Position numbers and translations under genes: made by a program. Positions 50,970-62,136 of a stretch of DNA of 64,000 bases are shown piece after piece. The notes below the pieces were generated by a model. It searched no databases. It was given only the letters and a program-made list of their open reading frames with translations, and had not been told where the DNA came from. Every line of letters starts with the position of its first letter. Positions within the stretch are counted from its first letter, which is position 1. This DNA comes from Sulfuricella sp. (lineage in GTDB: Bacteria > Pseudomonadota > Gammaproteobacteria > Burkholderiales > Sulfuricellaceae). The stretch spans positions 90,779 through 154,778 of the forward strand of contig JAHFRP010000002.1 of assembly GCA_023266195.1 (NCBI GenBank), written 5' to 3'.

Positions 50970-53384
50970 ATGCCGAGAATAAAGAAAACAGACTCCAATC
51001 AGGAACCGCTCGAAGGCGAGGTGCTCCGCTCCAAGGATGCCGGCAAGGATGCATCGCCGCCTGCGCTGGCCGGCCTTTTTCCCACCACGCTCTATTTGCT
51101 GCCGCTGTCCGAGCGGCCGTTTTTCCCGGCGCAGACATTGCCGCTCTTGATGAACGAAGGGGCATGGCTGGAGACAGTAAAAAAAATCGGCGATACTTCG
51201 CACCAGATGGCGGGGCTGATCCTGGTCAATCCGGCCCATGCCGAGGACGCCAAGCCGGACGATTTCTATTCCGTCGGCACGGTGGTGCGCATGCACCATC
51301 CGGTGCGCTCCGAAGGGAAAATCCAGTTCATCGCCGAGGGCCAGAGCCGCTTTCGCATCCTCAACTGGATTTCGGACAAGCCGCCTTATGTGGTGCAGGT
51401 CGAATACCCGCTTGAAATCGCGCGCAACGAGGACGAACTCAAAGCCTACGCGATGGCGATCATCAACACCATCAAGGAACTGATTCCGCTCAATCCGCTG
51501 TATAGCGAGGAACTGAAGTTCTTCCTCAACCGCTTCAGCCCGAACGAGCCGTCGCTCCTGGCGGACTTCGCCGCGTCCCTCACCACCGCCTCGAAGGAGG
51601 AATTGCAGTCGGTGATGGATGCCTTCAACCTGCGCCGCCGCATGGAAAAGGTGCTGATCCTGATCAAGAAGGAGCTGGAAGTCGCCAAGCTCCAGTCGCA
51701 GATTCGCGAGCAGGTCGAGCAGAAGATGAGCAAGCAGCAGCGCGAATTCTTCCTGCGCGAACAGCTCAAGGAAATCCAGAAGGAACTCGGCCTGGCCAAG
51801 GACGACAAGACCGCCGACATCGAGCGCTTCAAGGAGCGCCTGGCCAAGCTCAAGCTGTCGGACGCCGCCGCCAAGCGTATTGACGAAGAGCTGCAGAAGC
51901 TTTCCGTGCTCGAATCCGGTTCGCCCGAATACGCCGTGACGCGCAACTACCTCGACTGGCTGTCCCAATTGCCGTGGGGCAAGTTTTCCAAGGACAAGCT
52001 CGACCTTGCCCGCGCGCGCAAGATACTCGACCACGACCACGACGGGCTCGACGACGTCAAGGAACGCATTGTCGAATTCCTCGCCGTGGGCGCCTTGAAG
52101 GGCGAAGTCGCCGGCTCGATCCTGCTCCTGGTCGGCCCGCCCGGCGTCGGCAAGACTTCCATCGGCCACTCCATCGCCAATGCGCTGGGGCGCAAGTTCT
52201 ACCGCTTTTCGCTCGGCGGCATGCGCGACGAAGCCGAGATCAAGGGCCACCGCCGCACCTACATCGGCGCCATGCCGGGCAAGTTCATCCAGGCGATCAA
52301 GGAATGCGGCGTATCCAACCCGGTGATCATGCTCGACGAGGTGGACAAGATCGGCGCCTCCTACCAGGGCGACCCGGCCTCGGCGCTGCTCGAAGTGCTC
52401 GACCCGGAACAGAACGTGGATTTCCTCGACCATTACCTGGACGTGCGTTTCGATTTGTCTAAAGTGCTGTTCGTCTGTACCGCCAACCAGTTCGACACCA
52501 TTCCCGGTCCGTTGCTCGACCGTATGGAAGTGATCCGGCTGTCCGGCTACATCACAGCCGAAAAAGTGCAAATCGCCAAGCATCACCTGTGGCCCAAGCA
52601 GCTCAAGAAGGCCGGCATCAAGCGCGGCGAGCTGACCATTACCGAAGCCGCGCTGAAGCGCATCATCGACGGCTATGCGCGCGAGGCGGGCGTGCGCAAC
52701 CTGGAAAAACAGCTTGGGCGGATGGTGCGCAAGTCGGTGGTGAAAATCGTCGGCGGCGCGGAAACGCCGATCCACCTCGGCACCGGCGAAATCGAGGAAT
52801 CCCTGGGCAAGCCGGTGTTTCTGCCGGAAAAGCCGATCACCGGCATCGGCGTGGTGACCGGGCTGGCCTGGACGGCGATGGGCGGCGCCACTCTCAGCAT
52901 CGAAGCCACCCTGGTGCACACCAAGAACCGCGGCTTCAAGCTTACCGGCAAGCTCGGCGAAGTGATGCGCGAATCGGCCGAGATCGCGTACAGCTATGTT
53001 TCCTCTCATCTCAAGGCGTTCAAGGGCAATCCGGTTTTCTTCGACGAAGCCTTCGTCCACCTGCACGTGCCGGAAGGCGCGACCCCCAAGGACGGCCCCA
53101 GCGCCGGCATCACCATGGCCACCGCGCTGCTGTCGCTGGCGCGCAACGAGAAGATTCCCCGGTCGCTCGCCATGACCGGCGAGCTGACCTTGACCGGCGA
53201 AGTCCTGCCGATCGGCGGCGTGCGCGAGAAAGTCATTGCCGCACGGCGCATCAAAATCAATGAGCTGATCCTGCCGGAAGCCAACCGGCGCGATTTCGAC
53301 GAATTGCCGGACCACATAAAGGAAGGCGTTGACGCGCATTTCGTGAGACAATTCAAGGATGTGGTGAAAATCGTTTTTGCCTGA
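50970..53384 (+). CDS. lon: ATP-dependent protease LonA
   Basis: 804 residues. N-terminal substrate-recognition domain (~40-230), coiled coil (~230-310), AAA module with Walker A GPPGVGKTS at ~389-397 and Walker B VIMLDEVDKIG, and the S16 protease domain with catalytic Ser711 (PKDGPSAGI) and Lys754 (REKVIAA). Start ATG 50970 is 24 bases after trpS. A basic N-terminal extension (PRIKKTDSNQEPLEGE) precedes the fold. Having lon between trpS and scpA is not the E. coli order. Confidence 0.96.
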   Translation: MPRIKKTDSNQEPLEGEVLRSKDAGKDASPPALAGLFPTTLYLLPLSERPFFPAQTLPLLMNEGAWLETVKKIGDTSHQMAGLILVNPAHAEDAKPDDFYSVGTVVRMHHPVRSEGKIQFIAEGQSRFRILNWISDKPPYVVQVEYPLEIARNEDELKAYAMAIINTIKELIPLNPLYSEELKFFLNRFSPNEPSLLADFAASLTTASKEELQSVMDAFNLRRRMEKVLILIKKELEVAKLQSQIREQVEQKMSKQQREFFLREQLKEIQKELGLAKDDKTADIERFKERLAKLKLSDAAAKRIDEELQKLSVLESGSPEYAVTRNYLDWLSQLPWGKFSKDKLDLARARKILDHDHDGLDDVKERIVEFLAVGALKGEVAGSILLLVGPPGVGKTSIGHSIANALGRKFYRFSLGGMRDEAEIKGHRRTYIGAMPGKFIQAIKECGVSNPVIMLDEVDKIGASYQGDPASALLEVLDPEQNVDFLDHYLDVRFDLSKVLFVCTANQFDTIPGPLLDRMEVIRLSGYITAEKVQIAKHHLWPKQLKKAGIKRGELTITEAALKRIIDGYAREAGVRNLEKQLGRMVRKSVVKIVGGAETPIHLGTGEIEESLGKPVFLPEKPITGIGVVTGLAWTAMGGATLSIEATLVHTKNRGFKLTGKLGEVMRESAEIAYSYVSSHLKAFKGNPVFFDEAFVHLHVPEGATPKDGPSAGITMATALLSLARNEKIPRSLAMTGELTLTGEVLPIGGVREKVIAARRIKINELILPEANRRDFDELPDHIKEGVDAHFVRQFKDVVKIVFA

Positions 53385-53453
53385 GCCGGGGTAGGCCAAA
53401 AGCTTTACCGCAAAGGCGCGAAGGACAGCGAAAGCCTGTAGCTCTTGGCGTTT

Positions 53454-53540
53454 TGTAACTACTCAGCAGGTTGTCTCCCCTCTTCCGCCTGCGGGAGAGG
53501 GGCTTCATGCGGCTTTTTGTGTGGGGCTGACTGTGTAGTT
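53454..53540. repeat. small inverted repeat before scpA
   Basis: GTAACTAC (53454-53461 region) and GTAGTTAC (53533-53540 region) bracket ~70 bases; the sequence next to each arm (GGCGTTTT) is similar on both sides, as if a short element had inserted with a target duplication. Weak. Confidence 0.35.
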
Positions 53541-53563
53541 ACGGCGTTTTTAGTGCCTTTGCG

Positions 53564-54367
53564 ATGGAAGAAATGTCTGAAGTATCCGAAACGCCGGTCG
53601 CGCGCATCCACGGCGAGCCGATGGTCCAGCTGCCGCTCGATCTCTACATCCCGCCCGATGCGCTGGAGGTGTTTCTCGAAACCTTCGAAGGCCCGCTCGA
53701 TCTGTTGCTCTACCTGATCCGTCGGCAGAATCTGGATGTGCTGAATATCCCGATGGCTGAGCTGACCCGGCAGTACATGGACTATGTCGAGCCGATGAGC
53801 GCGGGCCAGCTCGAATTGGCGGGCGAATACCTGCTGATGGCGGCGCTGCTGATCGAGATCAAATCGCGCATGCTGCTGCCGCGGCGCGACGAGGCGACCG
53901 AGGAGGAAACCGATCCGCGCGCCGAACTGGTGAGACGGCTCTTGGAGTACGAGCAGATGAAGCTGGCGGCGCAGCGCCTGAACGAGCAGCCGGTCGCCGG
54001 GCGCGATTTCGCCCTGGTGCAGGTGTGGCTGGAGCAGGCGGCGGCGAAGCGTTTGCCCGAAGTCGGCCTGGAGGATCTGAAGCAGGCGTGGCTGGCCGTG
54101 CTGGCGCGCGCCAGGGTAAACCGCCACCACAAGGTCAGCCGCGAGGAGTTGTCGGTGCGCGAGCACATGAGCCGCATCCTGCGCCTTCTGCGAAATGCGC
54201 AGTTCGCCGAATTCAGCGGCTTGTTCGACGCTGCGCACGGCGTACCGGAACTGGTGGTGACTTTCCTCGCGATCCTGGAGCTGGTGCGCGAAAGCCTGGT
54301 GAGCGTCGCCCAGCAGGAACCGTTTGCGCCGATTTACGTGAAATTGCAGGGTGTCGAGCGATCATGA
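53564..54367 (+). CDS. scpA: segregation and condensation protein A
   Basis: 267 residues, kleisin subunit. Core [20 protein letters not shown], then [20 protein letters not shown], and a C-terminal winged helix. Bridges SMC heads with ScpB for chromosome condensation. ATG 53564 or 53573. Stop overlaps scpB start (ATGA). Confidence 0.95.
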   Translation: MEEMSEVSETPVARIHGEPMVQLPLDLYIPPDALEVFLETFEGPLDLLLYLIRRQNLDVLNIPMAELTRQYMDYVEPMSAGQLELAGEYLLMAALLIEIKSRMLLPRRDEATEEETDPRAELVRRLLEYEQMKLAAQRLNEQPVAGRDFALVQVWLEQAAAKRLPEVGLEDLKQAWLAVLARARVNRHHKVSREELSVREHMSRILRLLRNAQFAEFSGLFDAAHGVPELVVTFLAILELVRESLVSVAQQEPFAPIYVKLQGVERS

Positions 54368-54909
54368 CCCTTAAACCGGAGGAAATCAAACTGGTGCTGG
54401 AGGCTGCTTTGCTGGCCGGCCAGGAGCCGCTTTCCCTGCATGCGTTGAAAAAACTGTTCGACTTCGAGCTGAGTTCCGATATCCTGCGCAAGCTGCTGGA
54501 AGAGCTGCGCCGGGAATGGAGCGGGCGCGGCGTCGAACTCGCCGACGTGGCGAGCGGCTGGCGCTTCCAGGTGCGCGCCGAATATCAAAAATACCTCGAT
54601 CGCCTCAACCCGGAGAAGCCGCCGCGCTATTCCCGCGCGGTGATGGAAACCTTGGCGATCATCGCCTACAAGCAGCCGGTGACGCGCGGCGATATCGAGG
54701 ACATTCGCGGTGTCACGGTAAACAGCCAGGTGCTAAAAACGCTGGAAGGGCGCGGCTGGATCGACACCGTCGGCCACCGCGACGTGCCGGGGCGGCCAGC
54801 CTTGTTCGCCACCACGCGGCAATTGCTCGACGACCTCGGCCTGCGCTCGCTGGAAGAATTGCCGCCGCTGGAACAGGCGGATGCGAGCTTGTTCGGCCTT
54901 CCCCAATGA
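54364..54909 (+). CDS. scpB: segregation and condensation protein B
   Basis: 181 residues. [20 protein letters not shown], then [20 protein letters not shown] and [20 protein letters not shown], which are the paired winged helices of ScpB. Start overlaps the scpA stop and its own stop overlaps the rluB start, giving a tightly coupled scpA-scpB-rluB unit. Confidence 0.96.
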   Translation: MTLKPEEIKLVLEAALLAGQEPLSLHALKKLFDFELSSDILRKLLEELRREWSGRGVELADVASGWRFQVRAEYQKYLDRLNPEKPPRYSRAVMETLAIIAYKQPVTRGDIEDIRGVTVNSQVLKTLEGRGWIDTVGHRDVPGRPALFATTRQLLDDLGLRSLEELPPLEQADASLFGLPQ

Positions 54910-56000
54910 ATAACAGAAAGCAGGACGATATGCCAGACAAGAAAGATGCCGCCGGTTCGCAACCGAAGAAACCCGCTACGGTTCAGGAAAAACGGGGCGG
55001 CAAGAATACGCCGTTCCGCCGGGCGGCCGCGGCGAGCGGGGAGAAGAAAGCGCCCAGAGTCAAGCAGCAGCCGGGCTGGCAAAGCCGCGGCGGCGAGGAG
55101 CCGCCGGTGTCGGAAAAGCCCGCCACCCCTGCGAGCTATGCACCCGGCGCGCAGAAATTGCAGAAAATCCTGGCGCAGGCCGGGCTGGGTTCGCGCCGCG
55201 ACATGGAAGAGCTGATCAAGGCCGGGCGGGTGACCGTCAACGGCCAGGTCGCCGAACTGGGCACGCGGGTCAGCGAGACCGACGTGCTGCGGGTGGACCG
55301 CAAGAACGTCCGCGCCCGCTCGGCGGAAAAAATGCCGCGCATCATGCTCTATCACAAGCCGGAAGGGGAGATCGTCAGCCGCAACGACCCGGACGGACGT
55401 CCCAGCGTGTTCGACCGCCTGCCCCAGATGCGCACTTCGAAATGGATCGCCATCGGGCGCCTCGATTTCAATACCAGCGGGCTGCTGATCTTCACCACCT
55501 CGGGTGATCTAGCCAACCACCTGATGCATCCGCGCTTCGAAGTGGAACGTGAATATGCCGTGCGCGTCCTGGGCACACTCACGCCCGACCAGTTGACTCA
55601 GCTCAAGGAAGGAATCGAGCTGGAAGACGGCGCGGCAAATTTCGACACCATTTCCGATCAGGGTGGCGAGGGCATCAACCACTGGTACCGCGTGACGCTG
55701 CGCGAAGGGCGCAACCGCGAAGTGCGGCGCATGTTCGAAGCGCTCGGCCTGACGGTGAGCCGTCTGATGCGGGTGCGCTTCGGGGTGATCAATCTGCCGC
55801 CGCGGCTGAAACGCGGCCAGACGCTCGATCTGGAACCGGTAGAAGTGAAGCGTGTTCTGGAGTGGGCGGGAATCGCCGCGCCCGCCATTCCCCAGCAGCA
55901 AGCCGGCGCGGCCCGGGGCGGCAGCGGCATCAAATCTCATCATCCGGCGGCACCGGACAAACCGGTGCGCCGTCCGCGCAAAGAATCGTCAGCCCGCTGA
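54906..56000 (+). CDS. rluB: 23S rRNA pseudouridine(2605) synthase
   Basis: 364 residues. A basic, low-complexity N-terminus (~1-75), S4 domain (~80-140, [18 protein letters not shown]), then the RsuA/RluB-type catalytic domain with Asp in [15 protein letters not shown]-terminal Ala/Pro/Arg-rich tail. ATG 54906 overlaps the scpB stop; ATG 54930 has the better ribosome site (AGGA), so the true N-terminus could be 8 residues shorter. Confidence 0.94.
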   Translation: MNNRKQDDMPDKKDAAGSQPKKPATVQEKRGGKNTPFRRAAAASGEKKAPRVKQQPGWQSRGGEEPPVSEKPATPASYAPGAQKLQKILAQAGLGSRRDMEELIKAGRVTVNGQVAELGTRVSETDVLRVDRKNVRARSAEKMPRIMLYHKPEGEIVSRNDPDGRPSVFDRLPQMRTSKWIAIGRLDFNTSGLLIFTTSGDLANHLMHPRFEVEREYAVRVLGTLTPDQLTQLKEGIELEDGAANFDTISDQGGEGINHWYRVTLREGRNREVRRMFEALGLTVSRLMRVRFGVINLPPRLKRGQTLDLEPVEVKRVLEWAGIAAPAIPQQQAGAARGGSGIKSHHPAAPDKPVRRPRKESSAR

Positions 56001-56220
56001 ACGCATGGTGCAATCCGACGGTTTCCGCCCTTTGCTTGGCCTGAATCGTCGGTTGCCGCGCAGACCCGTTTTTCAGTTGGGCCAAGAATGCTCCATAATT
56101 GATATACACAGTATGACATCAAGAGAGATAAGACTGATCATGTTGTGATGCGCAAAGGCACGGTCCTGAAAAAGGCATACGATTGAAATCAGCCGTCAAC
56201 ACTGCTATGGAGCAATGTCG

Positions 56221-56628
56221 ATGAGTAAAAGAATCAAGGCGGGCAATATCAGGTTGAAGCGATCATACGCGCAACCTTCCCGTGACGACGGAACCAGAAT
56301 ATTGATCGACCGTTTGTGGCCGCGCGGAGTCAGAAAGGTAGACGCGGCCCTGGACCAGTGGGCGAAAAACCTTGCGCCCAGCACTGAACTGAGAAAGTGG
56401 TTCGGGCATGACCCCCTGCGCTGGCAGGAGTTTCGGTGCCGTTATACCGAAGAGCTACAGAAGCAACCCGAACAGCTCAAGCACTTGCGCGCGCTGGCAC
56501 GACAGGGCGTGATCACGCTGGTTTTTTCGGCGCACGACGAGATTCGCAACGATGCAGTCGTGCTGAGAGATATTCTGTTGGGGAGACCCGCGAGGCCGCG
56601 GCGCGAGGCGACCGCCCCCGAAGCATAG
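56221..56628 (+). CDS. DUF488-family protein
   Basis: 135 residues. IRLKRSYAQPSRDDGTRILI, DRLWPRGVRK, LDQWAKNLAPSTELRKWFGH, ITLVFSAHDEIRNDA are DUF488 landmarks. Function unknown; often near stress or metabolic genes. ATG 56221 has GGAG at proper spacing; ATG 56215 is too close to it. The 220 bases upstream hold no gene I can support. Confidence 0.9.
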   Translation: MSKRIKAGNIRLKRSYAQPSRDDGTRILIDRLWPRGVRKVDAALDQWAKNLAPSTELRKWFGHDPLRWQEFRCRYTEELQKQPEQLKHLRALARQGVITLVFSAHDEIRNDAVVLRDILLGRPARPRREATAPEA

Positions 56629-56795
56629 TGCCGCAGCATGTTTGCGGGACATTATGCGGGAAACAAAATATCCTTCCTTGTGAAAAAAACTGTTGATGCA
56701 GAGCGGAACGCCGCACCTGCCGGCGACAGGTGCCGCTTGGCCAGCATCCGGTGCGATGAGGCGCTGAGGTTGGTGGCTAATCAGGAAGGAAATTC

Positions 56796-59342
56796 ATGAG
56801 CAAGCAAATTCGAGTCGGCCACCCGAAAGAGGTCTTTCTGTACACGGACGTCGACGGGTACGAACCCCTGGCCGAGCTTGCCCTGGATATGCGCTCGTCG
56901 TGGAACCACGGTGCTGACGATGTGTGGCGGCGGCTTGATGCAACACTGTGGGATCTGACCCAGAATCCATGGGCGGTCCTGCAGACGGTTTCACGGGAGA
57001 AACTCCAGCACGTTCTAACCGATGACTCCTTCCGTAAAAACGTTGATGATCTGGTGCAAGCCAGGCGGGATGCGGCGGAGGCCCCTGCGTGGTTCCAGCA
57101 GACCTATTCACAATCTGCGCTGATCGGTGTTGCCTATTTCAGCATGGAATTCATGTTGAGCGAGGCGCTGCCCATTTACTCCGGCGGGCTTGGCAACGTC
57201 GCCGGCGATCAGCTCAAAGCCGCCAGCGATCTTGGCGTTCCCGTCGTCGGCGTGGGACTGCTCTACCAGCAAGGCTATTTTCGCCAAATGATCGATAAGG
57301 ACGGCGCGCAACAGGCCCTTTACCCGTATAACGATCCGGGGCAGCTGCCGATCACACCCCTGCGTAAACCGAACGGGGAGTGGCTGCGACTGGAAATCGC
57401 GTTACCCGGCTATTCGGTCTGGTTGCGCGCCTGGCAGGCCCAGGTCGGCCGCGTGAAGCTGTATCTGCTCGACAGTAACGATGCAGCGAACTTTCCCGCG
57501 CATCGAGGCATTACCAGCGAGCTTTATGGCGGTGGGCCTGAGTTGCGCCTCCAGCAGGAATTGCTGCTCGGGATCGGCGGTTGGCGACTGCTGGCCGCGC
57601 TCGGCATCAGGCCGGAAGTCTGCCACCTGAATGAAGGGCATGCGGCTTTTGCTGTGCTGGAACGCGCCAAAAGTTTCATGGATGAAACCGGACAGGCCTT
57701 CGATGTCGCGCTGGCCGCCACCCGTGCCGGCAACCTGTTCACTACCCATACCGCGGTGGCCGCCGGCTTCGACCTCTTTGCGCCGGCGCTGATTCAACAA
57801 TACCTGGGCGCTTATGCCGAAAAGCGGCTCGGCATCACCGCTCACGATTTGCTGGCCATGGGGCGGCAGAACGCGAATGACTCATCGGAACCTTTCAACA
57901 TGGCCTATCTGGCGATCCGCGGGTGCGGGGCGGTGAATGGCGTGAGCCGCTTGCATGGAAAAGTAAGCCGGCATCTCTTCGAGCCGCTTTTCCCGCACTG
58001 GCCGACGGATGAGGTGCCGGTCGGACACGTGACTAACGGCGTTCATATGCCGACATGGGATTCGGTGACGGCCGACAACCTTTGGACGGAGCTGTGTGGA
58101 AAGAGCCGCTGGATGGGGGCGGTAGAGACCTTGGAGAAGGACATTCGTGGCGCTTCAGATGCAAGGCTCTGGGAATTTCGCACCACTGCCGGCAAGGGGC
58201 TTATCGAATTCGCACGCGAACGGCTGTCGCGGCAAATGGTTGCCTCCGGTGCGTCGCCCGAGGCTGTTGACGGAGTGAAGCATCTGTTTGATTGCAATGT
58301 GTTGACGCTGGGGTTTGCGCGTCGTTTCGCAACCTACAAGAGACCGAATCTGCTGCTGCACGATCCGGAGCGGCTGCTGCGCCTGTTGACTAATCCCCAA
58401 CGCCCGGTGCAGCTTATCATGGCCGGCAAGGCCCATCCGGCAGACCAGGCAGGGCAGGAAATGATTCAGGAATGGATGCATTTTATCCGGCGCCCCGAGG
58501 TACGCGCCCATGTGATCTTTCTCAGCGACTACGACATGCATTTGACCGAGCGGCTGGTTCAGGGGGTTGATGTCTGGCTCAATACGCCGCGGCGGCCGTG
58601 GGAGGCGTGCGGAACCAGCGGCATGAAGGTGCTCGTCAATGGCGGCCTCAACCTGTCTGAACTGGATGGATGGTGGGCGGAAGCCTACACGCCGGAAGTG
58701 GGGTGGGCGCTGGGGGACGGGCAGGAACACGACGACGATCCGACCTGGGATGCTAACGAAGCCGATGCTCTTTACGATCTGCTCGAACGCGAGGTGATCC
58801 CGGAGTTCTATACCCGTGACGCGAACGGCATTCCCACCGCCTGGGTGGCGCGGATGCGCGAGAGCATGGCGCGGTTGACGCCGCGTTTCTCTACCAACCG
58901 CGCAGTACGCGAATACACGGAGCAGCACTATCTTCCGGCCGCTGCCGCCTATCGTGAACGGGCGGCAGATAACGGGGCCATCGGCGTGCAGGTGGTTGAT
59001 TGGCAGCATGATCTGGAACAGAAATGGGCCATGCTGCGCTTCGGCGAAGTGAAAGTCGAGACCGACGGCGAGCAGCATATATTCGAGGTTCAGATGTATC
59101 TCGATGATCTTGATCCGGAAGCGGTACGGGTCGAGCTCTATGCCGAAGGAGGCAGCGACGGCGCTCCGGTCCGCCAGGGAATGGAGCGTGTGCGGCAACT
59201 GGTGGGGGCAATAAACGGTTATGCCTATCGCGTGCAGGTGCCTGCGACCCGCCCTGCGACGGATTACACCGCGCGGGTCATCCCGCACCACGAGGGTGTG
59301 GCGGTTCCTCTGGAAGCGCATCACATCGCGTGGCAACGGTGA
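56796..59342 (+). CDS. alpha-glucan (glycogen/maltodextrin) phosphorylase
   Basis: 848 residues with the short GlgP-type architecture: DUF3417 N-terminal region, then the GT35 phosphorylase core (AYFSMEFMLSEALPIYSGGL, HLNEGHAAFAVLE, YDMHLTERL). The pyridoxal phosphate lysine is Lys611 in GTSGMKVLVNGGLNLSE. Releases glucose-1-phosphate from storage glucan. Strong AGGAAGGAAA ribosome site. Stand-alone here, no glg genes visible. The C-terminal ~130 residues are the extension seen in this subfamily. Confidence 0.93.
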   Translation: MSKQIRVGHPKEVFLYTDVDGYEPLAELALDMRSSWNHGADDVWRRLDATLWDLTQNPWAVLQTVSREKLQHVLTDDSFRKNVDDLVQARRDAAEAPAWFQQTYSQSALIGVAYFSMEFMLSEALPIYSGGLGNVAGDQLKAASDLGVPVVGVGLLYQQGYFRQMIDKDGAQQALYPYNDPGQLPITPLRKPNGEWLRLEIALPGYSVWLRAWQAQVGRVKLYLLDSNDAANFPAHRGITSELYGGGPELRLQQELLLGIGGWRLLAALGIRPEVCHLNEGHAAFAVLERAKSFMDETGQAFDVALAATRAGNLFTTHTAVAAGFDLFAPALIQQYLGAYAEKRLGITAHDLLAMGRQNANDSSEPFNMAYLAIRGCGAVNGVSRLHGKVSRHLFEPLFPHWPTDEVPVGHVTNGVHMPTWDSVTADNLWTELCGKSRWMGAVETLEKDIRGASDARLWEFRTTAGKGLIEFARERLSRQMVASGASPEAVDGVKHLFDCNVLTLGFARRFATYKRPNLLLHDPERLLRLLTNPQRPVQLIMAGKAHPADQAGQEMIQEWMHFIRRPEVRAHVIFLSDYDMHLTERLVQGVDVWLNTPRRPWEACGTSGMKVLVNGGLNLSELDGWWAEAYTPEVGWALGDGQEHDDDPTWDANEADALYDLLEREVIPEFYTRDANGIPTAWVARMRESMARLTPRFSTNRAVREYTEQHYLPAAAAYRERAADNGAIGVQVVDWQHDLEQKWAMLRFGEVKVETDGEQHIFEVQMYLDDLDPEAVRVELYAEGGSDGAPVRQGMERVRQLVGAINGYAYRVQVPATRPATDYTARVIPHHEGVAVPLEAHHIAWQR

Positions 59343-59528
59343 TTCGGCATCAGCATCCAGCCGTTCCGTCCGGCGCTTTACCTGAAGTGAGCGGTGATCG
59401 GTAATGCATTGCACCGCAGTACCAGCCCACTCTCACTTGAGGAGGAAGAGGCAGAAAGCGCAGTGCATCAGGCTGCTCGATATTTAATCCGCCCCTTATT
59501 GGCAAAACCCCAACTTTTTAACTATTGC

Positions 59529-60428
59529 CTATTGCGACGCCAGTTGCTCGCGGCTGAGCAAAAAGATGTGCTCGTCGCCCGCGCTCGTTTCCAGCCACGC
59601 AAATTGCAGGTCGGGAAACGCTTCTTCCAGCGCGTCGCGGTTGTGGCCGATTTCCACCACCAGCAGGCCGTTCTCGTTCAGATGCGCGGGCGCTTCGCGC
59701 AGAATGACGCGCACATGGTCGAGGCCGTCCTCGCCGCTGGCGAGCGCGCCAACCGGCTCGCGCCGGTATTCGCCGGGCAGGGTTTCCATCGAGGGTGCAT
59801 TGACGTAAGGCGGGTTGCTCACGATCAGGTCGTAGCGCCGTCCTTGTAGGGCCGAGAACAGGTCGGACTGGATCAGGCGAACCTGGCCTTCCAGGCCGTA
59901 GTCGGCGACATTGCGCCGTGCCACGTCGAGCGCGTCGGAAGACAGATCGACGGCATCGATCAGCGCATTGGGAAAGGTGTGCGCCATCAGGATGGCGAGG
60001 CAGCCGGAACCGGTGCACATGTCGAGGCCGCCGGCGATTGCCTCGGGGTCTTCCACCCAGGGTTCGAGCTGTTCGCGCAGCAGTTCGGCGATGAACGAGC
60101 GCGGCACGATCACCCGCTCGTCCACGTAAAAACGGAATTCACCGAGCCAGGCTTCGTGCGTCAGGTAGGGCGCGGGCAGGCGCTCTTCGACGCGGCGCCG
60201 CAGGATGTTTACGACCTGTTCCACCTCCTGCGGCAGCAAACGCGCGTCGAGGAACGGATCCAGCCGGTCCAGCGGCAGATGCAGCGTGTGCAGGATCAGG
60301 TAGGCCGCTTCGTCGTAGGCGTTGGTGGTGCCGTGGCCGAAGAACAATTCCGCCTGGTTGAAGCGGCTGACGGCGAAACGCAGCAGGTCGCCGACAGTGG
60401 AAAGCTGGGTTTTGGCTTGATTGAACAT
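59529..60428 (-). CDS. prmB: 50S ribosomal protein L3 glutamine methyltransferase PrmB
   Basis: 299 residues. N-terminal helical domain (FGHGTTNAYDEAAYLILHTL), then SAM domain with motif I LDMCTGSGCLAILMA and the catalytic NPPY in SNPPYVNAP. The FGHGTTNA segment separates PrmB from PrmC. ATG 60428 by homology. dapE follows upstream on the same strand, the usual PrmB neighbourhood. Confidence 0.94.
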   Translation of the reverse strand: MFNQAKTQLSTVGDLLRFAVSRFNQAELFFGHGTTNAYDEAAYLILHTLHLPLDRLDPFLDARLLPQEVEQVVNILRRRVEERLPAPYLTHEAWLGEFRFYVDERVIVPRSFIAELLREQLEPWVEDPEAIAGGLDMCTGSGCLAILMAHTFPNALIDAVDLSSDALDVARRNVADYGLEGQVRLIQSDLFSALQGRRYDLIVSNPPYVNAPSMETLPGEYRREPVGALASGEDGLDHVRVILREAPAHLNENGLLVVEIGHNRDALEEAFPDLQFAWLETSAGDEHIFLLSREQLASQ

Positions 60429-60500
60429 ATTTTCTTCCGCCACAAAAAGGCACAAAAAACACAAAAAAACTTTGAGAAGTGCTGAATAAGCGCCTGTTTC

Positions 60501-60525
60501 GTCATGCCGGCGAAAGCCGGTATCC
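60501..60525. repeat. dRS3-like palindrome, diverged copy
   Basis: ATGCCGGC-GAAA-GCCGGTAT with flank TCC, matching the same repeat family as 6631 and 28077 at the loop and overall layout. Lies in the 198-base gap prmB-dapE, which otherwise holds A-rich sequence and no gene. Confidence 0.55.
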
Positions 60526-60626
60526 AGTAGTACATTGATAAACGAAGATTCCGGGTTTCGCAGGAATGACGGTGTTGGACTTGTTCAGCGTTTTCTTTGT
60601 GAATTTTGCGCTTTTTTGCGGCTATT

Positions 60627-61763
<1,137 letters not shown>

Positions 61764-62111
61764 TTATTTTCCGAATAGCGATTGATAACGGGCTTCGTCG
61801 AAGCCGAGGGTGATCTTGCCGTCCAGTTCCAGCACCGGGCGTTTTATCACGCTGGGTTTTTCCAGCATCAGACGCAACGCGGACGCTTCGTCGCCGACGG
61901 TGGCCTTGGTTTCGCCCGGCAGCTGGCGCCAAGTGGTGCCTTGCCGGTTGAGCAGCTTTTCCCAGCCGGCCTGTTGCAGCCAGGGTTGAAGCAGTTCCGC
62001 GCTGACGCCGTGTTTCTTGAAATCGTGGAAAGGCATTTCGACGCCGTTTTCGGCGAGCCAGGCACGGGCTTTCTTGACGGTGTTGCAGTTGGGGATGCCG
62101 TAAAGTTTCAT
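61764..62111 (-). CDS. ArsC-family reductase-like protein (YffB/Spx-type)
   Basis: 115 residues, thioredoxin-like fold. GIPNCNTVKKARAWLAENGV with the single active-site Cys9, and IKRPVLELDGKITLGFD. Proteins of this kind adjacent to dapE are known (YffB); enzymatic role is not established, and arsenate reduction is unlikely. Confidence 0.92.
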   Translation of the reverse strand: MKLYGIPNCNTVKKARAWLAENGVEMPFHDFKKHGVSAELLQPWLQQAGWEKLLNRQGTTWRQLPGETKATVGDEASALRLMLEKPSVIKRPVLELDGKITLGFDEARYQSLFGK

Positions 62112-62136
62112 CGGTCGATTTTATCAGCGATTCGGA

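Noticed and set aside
50943..53399. 818-codon open frame on the minus strand across lon
   Set aside because: Antisense shadow of a high-GC gene; the plus strand encodes an intact Lon with all catalytic motifs.
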